From: a virus
DNA length: 39,567 nt
Direction: 5' to 3' (one strand)
IMG/VR virus record: IMGVR_UViG_3300025141_008995
Span: 1 to 39,567 of that record
Both the position numbers and the translations under genes were made by a program. The notes beneath the pieces are model-generated. The model did not search any database and was not told the DNA's origin. It saw nothing but the letters and a program-made list of their open reading frames with translations. Position 1 is the first letter of the stretch. Each line of letters opens with the position of its first letter. Positions 35,683 through 39,567 of this stretch are shown here, one piece after another.

Positions 35683-36962
35683 TATGTTCCTTCCTTAATT
35701 ACTAACCTATTATAGTCCATTGTGGTAGGAAATATAAACCTAGCTTTACCATTTCTAGATTTGATTACGTACACTCTAGCTTTTGAGGAATCAAATTCTT
35801 CCTCATTTTGGTTAATTGAAAATACTAAATCACAAACTCTAGTTTTTCCGTAAGAATCAGCTAGTTCCGTGTCTGTAATTATAGAGACCTTCTTCCCGTC
35901 CCTATTAGTTTGTGTAGCTGTCCACACAAGGCAGTTTAACTCGCTAGCTAAACCTCGAAGTTCTTGAGCGAGTCTTTCCTGTCCTTGATATTCTGCTAAG
36001 TTGGAATCTGTATTTAACAACTCCAAATAATCTATAATTATAACAGACGGGACAAAATCATGATAGTTTTTTAGTTGTGCAAGGTATGCTCGAATTGTAT
36101 TTACGTTTGCTCTTTTTGTAGGGAACTCTTTAATTCTCAAGTTTCCCAGATTTTCTACGCTAGAGGATATAGTGTCCAATCTCTCTTTTAACGTATCCCT
36201 CTTGTGCTTCAATTCGATTTGTTTAATTCTCGTAAAGATACTATCCAATCTTTGAGCAACTCTATCTTCAGACATTTCCAAAGACAAATACAAAACATTA
36301 TGACCGTCAATACATGAGCGTACTGCTTGATTGGCAAGATACAGAGACTTGCCAACTCCAGGAGGGGCTACGACCATAGCTAATTCCTTAGCTGCCATTC
36401 CACCTTCCAATGAAGCGTTCAAAGTATCAAATACCGTTAGGAACTTTGGAGTTAAATCCTCTTTAGATAAACGGTCCCACCTATCATCTACAGTTGTGAA
36501 GTAATCTGTGCCTAAATCTATCTCTCTGCTTACAGACATCGCATCCCGAATCAAATCATGGATATTGTCGTATTGTTTTTTATTGATAAGATCAACAGAT
36601 TCAATAATAGCTTCCTTCAAAGCCTGTTGCTTAGCGAACTCCTCTACTGAATCCAACAAGTACTCTGCGCTAGAGATAGACTTTTCATCTAAAGTGTTAA
36701 TTAAATTTATCTCGTCTTTGTAATCCGAAAATAACTCACTAGACAACTTTAAACTTTTAACCTCCTCTAACACGTGGTCATCTGCAGGAAGGGTTTTATA
36801 CTTTGTATAATAGTCCCTAACTACGGAATAAATTTTCTGGTGAGAAGGGTATTCAAAATACTCTGGCTTAAGCATCGGCATTGCTTGAGACAAAAATGTC
36901 TCGTCCGATTTAGCCAAGTATAAAATACCTCTTTGTATATTTTCTGAGAATTCGTATGCCAT
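35682..36962 (-). CDS. DnaB-family replicative helicase (426 aa)
   Basis: The N-terminal helical domain (about residues 1-110) with EYFEYPSHQKIYSVV is typical of DnaB/gp41. The RecA-fold motor has Walker A APPGVGKS (199-206), LYLSLEMSEDRVAQRL (H1a-type), VIIIDYLELL with Walker B Asp 311, and WTATQTNRDG near the end (H3). ATG 36962 is chosen in place of GTG 36965. It unwinds DNA at the fork and lies in the replication cluster after dUTPase. Confidence 0.9.
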   Translation of the reverse strand: MAYEFSENIQRGILYLAKSDETFLSQAMPMLKPEYFEYPSHQKIYSVVRDYYTKYKTLPADDHVLEEVKSLKLSSELFSDYKDEINLINTLDEKSISSAEYLLDSVEEFAKQQALKEAIIESVDLINKKQYDNIHDLIRDAMSVSREIDLGTDYFTTVDDRWDRLSKEDLTPKFLTVFDTLNASLEGGMAAKELAMVVAPPGVGKSLYLANQAVRSCIDGHNVLYLSLEMSEDRVAQRLDSIFTRIKQIELKHKRDTLKERLDTISSSVENLGNLRIKEFPTKRANVNTIRAYLAQLKNYHDFVPSVIIIDYLELLNTDSNLAEYQGQERLAQELRGLASELNCLVWTATQTNRDGKKVSIITDTELADSYGKTRVCDLVFSINQNEEEFDSSKARVYVIKSRNGKARFIFPTTMDYNRLVIKEGT

Positions 36963-36967
36963 CACCC

Positions 36968-36977
36968 TATAAAAGGC
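36968..36977 (-). promoter_or_regulatory. RCCTTTWATA promoter-like motif (copy 7)
   Basis: GCCTTTTATA followed by GGGTG and the ATG at 36962. It lies in the 24-base gap after the dUTPase stop. Confidence 0.65.
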
Positions 36978-36986
36978 GACAAAGTA

Positions 36987-37430
36987 TCAAAAATTTCCAG
37001 TACTTCCAAAACCTCCAGAACTTCTGGATGTTTCTTCCTCAAAGAACTCTTCCTTGCTTACAGGGACAAGTGTAACGGTAGGTAATTCATTTATTACCAT
37101 TTGGGCAAACCTTTCTCCTGGTTTAAGTTGGAAACTGTTATAAAGGTCACAGTTCCGTACAGCAACCATTATAGGTCCTTTATACCCAGCATCTATAGTT
37201 CCCGGGGCATTTGTAATTACAATTCCTCTTTTAGCATAAGAGCTTCTAAGGCGTATTTGCCCTTCATACCCCGGTGGGATATCAAGACGAAGTCCTGTAT
37301 CTACAAATGCCGTATTTCTAGGACCAACAGTAATGTCTTCGCTTGACCGTAAATCAAACCCTGCGTCGTCTCCATGCGCGTACTCTGGGTTCTTGTTTTC
37401 TGAAGTGTTGTATACTCGAACAGTAACCAT
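36987..37430 (-). CDS. dut: dUTP diphosphatase (trimeric dUTPase)
   Basis: All five dUTPase motifs are present: DDAGFDLRS (1), RLRSSYAKRGI (2, usually RSGLA), GTIDAGYKGPI (3), ERFAQMVI (4) and RSSGGFGSTG (5, mobile P-loop-like tail). 147 aa is standard. It hydrolyses dUTP to dUMP and pyrophosphate, preventing uracil in phage DNA and feeding dTMP synthesis. It follows the zinc-ribbon gene by 2 bases. Confidence 0.93.
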   Translation of the reverse strand: MVTVRVYNTSENKNPEYAHGDDAGFDLRSSEDITVGPRNTAFVDTGLRLDIPPGYEGQIRLRSSYAKRGIVITNAPGTIDAGYKGPIMVAVRNCDLYNSFQLKPGERFAQMVINELPTVTLVPVSKEEFFEEETSRSSGGFGSTGNF

Positions 37431-37432
37431 AA

Positions 37433-37924
37433 TTAAATGTGGTCTTTTCCTTTTCTTATTCCTTCTTTGTCTCCTTTAGTCATCCGGGAGACATGTTCGG
37501 TGGCAATATTTTTCCCCGCCACTTGCGTTAGTTTTCTTGCGTTTTTCTTACGCAGGGCAGCCTCTTTTTTTGTAACCTTTTTCGCCACACCTTCTTTCGC
37601 CCAATACTCATGATCTATACCCATTTTAGAGTAAGGGGAAACTCCGGTCTCACATTGTGTAGCCTTCTCGGCGTTTTTCACTTCGTCTTCGAGCCACTTT
37701 CTCTCATTTTTCTTTCTGTTCTCTAGAGACCCGTAGAATTTAGGGGTGCCTCCCCCTTTTATAGATACGCCTCCTGTGGTTTGCGCCTTTGAAAGGTCGT
37801 ATGTTAAGGGGCATCTTCGCTTCCCGCACTCGGGACATGTAGATGTTTTTTCTCTTTCTTCGTATGTGCGAAGATCAGTGTGATTTAAATCACATTTCTT
37901 ACAATAGTAGTCATAACTTGGCAT
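37433..37924 (-). CDS. FmdB-type zinc-ribbon protein (163 aa)
   Basis: MPSYDYYCKKCDLNHTDLRT is the FmdB-type start (MPxYxYxC), with the second knuckle CPECGKRRC at about residues 30-38. The remainder is basic and helical (KEAALRKKNARKLTQV). It may regulate or bind nucleic acid; such proteins occur in many phages without assigned function. A good ribosome site (AAGGAG) precedes ATG 37924. Confidence 0.75.
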   Translation of the reverse strand: MPSYDYYCKKCDLNHTDLRTYEEREKTSTCPECGKRRCPLTYDLSKAQTTGGVSIKGGGTPKFYGSLENRKKNERKWLEDEVKNAEKATQCETGVSPYSKMGIDHEYWAKEGVAKKVTKKEAALRKKNARKLTQVAGKNIATEHVSRMTKGDKEGIRKGKDHI

Positions 37925-37925
37925 A

Positions 37926-38285
37926 TTAATCTCCTTGGGTCACCCTATAGCTATCCCCTTCGGAATGGTATGTAGAAAATTCAAACAGTTCAGTATCTTC
38001 CACAGCTTCCATTTGGTGTCTCAGCAAAGGTGGGACATCAAAAACATCCCCCGCACTAAGAAGAACTTCCACCGCATTATCTAGGTCATTTTCTTCTCCA
38101 TGTCTTAAAATTAATTTTCCTGACTGTACATAAAACGTCTCAGTTTTTCTCCGATGGTAGTGGTAAGAGCATTTTTTTCCTTTATTAAAAAATAAAAGCT
38201 TGCCGCAGTATTTCTCGGAATTAGCAATCCATAGCTCATACCCCCAACCTTTTGGGTGGTATTCTGATTGTTTTACATTACTCAT
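37926..38285 (-). CDS. Cupin, mannose-6-phosphate isomerase-like (119 aa)
   Basis: Single cupin domain: GKKCSYHYHRRKTETFYVQ gives the HxH(x4)E metal site, SGKLILRHG the core glycine strand, and GDVFDVPPLLRHQMEA the second motif with His. The plan matches type-II phosphomannose isomerase C-terminal or sugar-isomerase cupins. It sits just below the split HldE genes, suggesting a part in sugar-phosphate supply. Substrate unknown. Confidence 0.7.
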   Translation of the reverse strand: MSNVKQSEYHPKGWGYELWIANSEKYCGKLLFFNKGKKCSYHYHRRKTETFYVQSGKLILRHGEENDLDNAVEVLLSAGDVFDVPPLLRHQMEAVEDTELFEFSTYHSEGDSYRVTQGD

Positions 38286-39051
38286 AAATTTTATCCGGGT
38301 TTATAGTATGACACCCAAGTTTGGTTACGGAAATAGCGGCACACTTGTTTGCAAACCTAATAGAAGCCCCTACGTCGTCTGTAGTTAAAAAACAAGAAAC
38401 GAAAGCTGATAAAAAGGTATCACCTGCGCCAGTTGGGTCAAACATATCTACTTTCTCTGCAGGGAAAGTAGTATTTTTATACTTGGTTCCTTTAGATCCT
38501 AACGTAACTATGTACTTATTACTTTTGTCTTCGTGCACCAACGCCTCGTACTCAAGCTCATTTAGTTTTATATAAGCCCCTTTAACTCCATTCAAATAAC
38601 TCTTTTTAGTGTCTATGAACAACTTTGCATCGTAAAGGTACGCCTTGTCAGAAATCTCCGCTAAAACATGTAAGGGTAAAAAGCCTTTATCGTAATCAGA
38701 AATAACTATTGCGTCAAAATTCTTAAAACAAGGTAAAGTTTCAACCTTTAGTTTGCTAACTGGAGTGTCTTCTCGATCTAATCTAATGAGTTGTTGGCTA
38801 GACCGACTATCAATGATTCTTGTTTTTTTGATAGGCTCATGATTGTGAATGAAAGTAACCTCATTCCCTAGCGCAGTTAGATTACTTTGTACGTTTCCGC
38901 CCATTCCTTCCTTCTCCTCCCACTTGTTTATTTTTACTACAGGGACAGGAGCCTCAGGGCTAATTCTATCAACTGTACCAAACAAATACTTGTCTATGCA
39001 CAGCTCACCTAGCAGAAGAATCTTCGATGGTTTTAGTAGAGGAATATCCAT
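38278..39051 (-). CDS. hldA: Heptose-7-phosphate kinase (HldE N-terminal domain-like)
   Basis: A PfkB/ribokinase-fold kinase. The N-terminus ILLLGELCIDKYLFGTVDRI followed by SPEAPVPVV matches HldE/RfaE domain I, and DPTGAGDTFLSAF near the C-terminus is the catalytic anion-hole motif. It should make D-glycero-beta-D-manno-heptose 1,7-bisphosphate. 257 aa compared with about 315 in HldE domain I, so peripheral parts are trimmed. It overlaps the next gene by 47 bases. Confidence 0.85.
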   Translation of the reverse strand: MDIPLLKPSKILLLGELCIDKYLFGTVDRISPEAPVPVVKINKWEEKEGMGGNVQSNLTALGNEVTFIHNHEPIKKTRIIDSRSSQQLIRLDREDTPVSKLKVETLPCFKNFDAIVISDYDKGFLPLHVLAEISDKAYLYDAKLFIDTKKSYLNGVKGAYIKLNELEYEALVHEDKSNKYIVTLGSKGTKYKNTTFPAEKVDMFDPTGAGDTFLSAFVSCFLTTDDVGASIRFANKCAAISVTKLGCHTINPDKIYE

Positions 39052-39415
39052 TTATTTTAGGGAAAAAGTGTAGGGAGGTTACACCTAAACGGTGTCCGAT
39101 AACCTTTTTATTTTTATATTCATCCCCCACTATTATAGTATCGACTTGACAATATTTAACAAGATCTTCTAATTCTGCGTCAGAACTGAAAATCACAACT
39201 TGATCCACACACTCCAAAGCCTCTAGGATAAATTTTCTATCTTTTTGGGAGTTTACAGGGCGAGAATCACCTTTCAACTCTTTTACTCTAGAGTCAGAAT
39301 CTATACCTACGATCAGGTGATCTCCGTGTGCCTTAGCCCACTTCAGTAACTTTACGTGCCCTTTATGAAGCACGTCAAAACAACCGTTAACCCAAACGCA
39401 TTTTTTATCGCCCAT
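39005..39415 (-). CDS. hldC: Heptose-1-phosphate adenylyltransferase (HldE C-terminal domain-like)
   Basis: Cytidylyltransferase fold: VNGCFDVLHKGHVKLL contains the HxGH catalytic motif, VGIDSDSRVKELKG and RPVNSQKDR follow as in RfaE domain II, then DTIIVGDEYKNKKVIG and NGYSSTKTIE (compare YSTTxII). ATG 39415 overlaps the RNR stop (TAATG); an upstream GTG at 39427 is less likely. Makes ADP-heptose from heptose 1-phosphate and ATP. In most bacteria it is fused to the kinase, here it is separate. Confidence 0.85.
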   Translation of the reverse strand: MGDKKCVWVNGCFDVLHKGHVKLLKWAKAHGDHLIVGIDSDSRVKELKGDSRPVNSQKDRKFILEALECVDQVVIFSSDAELEDLVKYCQVDTIIVGDEYKNKKVIGHRLGVTSLHFFPKINGYSSTKTIEDSSAR

Positions 39416-39567
39416 TAAAGCTCGCACACTCCACTTTTACAAGTGTCAATTGACTCGACTGATTCTTGAATTTTACCTTCTTTAATAAGAGTATCCAAAT
39501 CGATGTCTTTAGCGTTTACAGCTTCTAAAGGTTCATTTCCCCTAGACCCTGCTCGATAAAAAGTAAA
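39415..39567 (-). CDS. nrdA: Ribonucleotide reductase large subunit, C-terminal end (partial)
   Basis: The frame is open to the right edge, giving the last 50 residues. The end, DTCKSGVCEL, copies the redox-active C-x4-C tail of class Ia RNR alpha subunits (E. coli NrdA ends in CESGACKI), which passes electrons from thioredoxin or glutaredoxin to the active site. A preceding FYRAGSRGNEPLEAV segment fits the end of the barrel region. Only the tail is seen, so the class and completeness are inferred. Confidence 0.6.
   Translation of the reverse strand, partial: FTFYRAGSRGNEPLEAVNAKDIDLDTLIKEGKIQESVESIDTCKSGVCEL

Noticed and set aside
37141-37149. TATAAAGGTC inside the dUTPase gene as another promoter-like motif
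   Set aside because: It lacks one A of the motif, lies inside a conserved gene and no start codon follows.

Overview
The window looks like part of a large tailed bacteriophage genome (Caudoviricetes) with a T4-like DNA-metabolism core, infecting a Gram-negative host. Support comes from a gp32-type single-stranded DNA-binding protein with an HCCC zinc knuckle, a UvsX/RecA recombinase, a DnaB-family helicase, dUTPase, the C-terminal tail of a ribonucleotide reductase large subunit, a small heat-shock protein, many tiny unknown genes packed with overlapping stop and start codons, and lipopolysaccharide-type sugar enzymes (heptose, rhamnose). There is no integrase, terminase, portal or major capsid gene in view, so lifestyle and host cannot be fixed.

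Layout. Bases 1-2360 carry short plus-strand genes, several driven by near-perfect sigma70 promoters whose -10 box lies only 6-7 bases before the start codon (leaderless mRNAs). They are mixed with a likely structured RNA (1271-1373), a tRNA-like 3' half (near 2605-2680), repeated CTGCCATTTTGGCAG terminator-like hairpins and many copies of TTTGACTTTTTT. Bases 2360-3230 are AT-rich, hold no convincing protein gene, and end in a bidirectional terminator where the two transcription directions converge. Everything from 3231 to the right edge is on the minus strand.

Bases 3231-11480 form one minus-strand operon behind a consensus sigma70 promoter at 11451-11479. In transcription order it holds a CobS/MoxR-like AAA+ ATPase, a CobT-like HExxH protein, a zinc-site protein, a VWA (MIDAS) protein, unknowns, an Api92/YubB-like protein, a sigma-factor-like protein and a run of small membrane or lipoproteins, two of them paralogues. 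Bases 11572-13600 hold small unknown genes separated by terminators and TTTGACTTTTTT repeats.

Bases 13662-25252 mix Hsp20, HldD, three tandem paralogous virion-type proteins, RmlD-RmlB-RmlA, further structural-type genes, a Clp-like AAA+ ATPase, an RmlC-like cupin and the recombinase. Bases 25267-34128 are a glycan island: epimerase, five glycosyltransferase-like proteins, a deacetylase-like protein, methyltransferase, B12-binding radical SAM enzyme and a GT9 heptosyltransferase-like protein. Bases 34128-39567 hold gp32-like SSB, a possible UvsY-like mediator, HExxH protein, helicase, dUTPase, zinc-ribbon protein, cupin, split HldE (kinase plus nucleotidyltransferase) and the RNR tail.

Together the genes suggest that the phage makes dTDP-L-rhamnose and the later steps of ADP-heptose and carries its own glycosyltransferases, probably to decorate virions or remodel the host surface. 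The most interesting signals are a seven-copy start-site motif (RCCTTTWATA) that behaves like a phage promoter giving leaderless or very short-leader mRNAs, the CobST-like ATPase/VWA module, the split ADP-heptose pathway, and the non-coding left arm.
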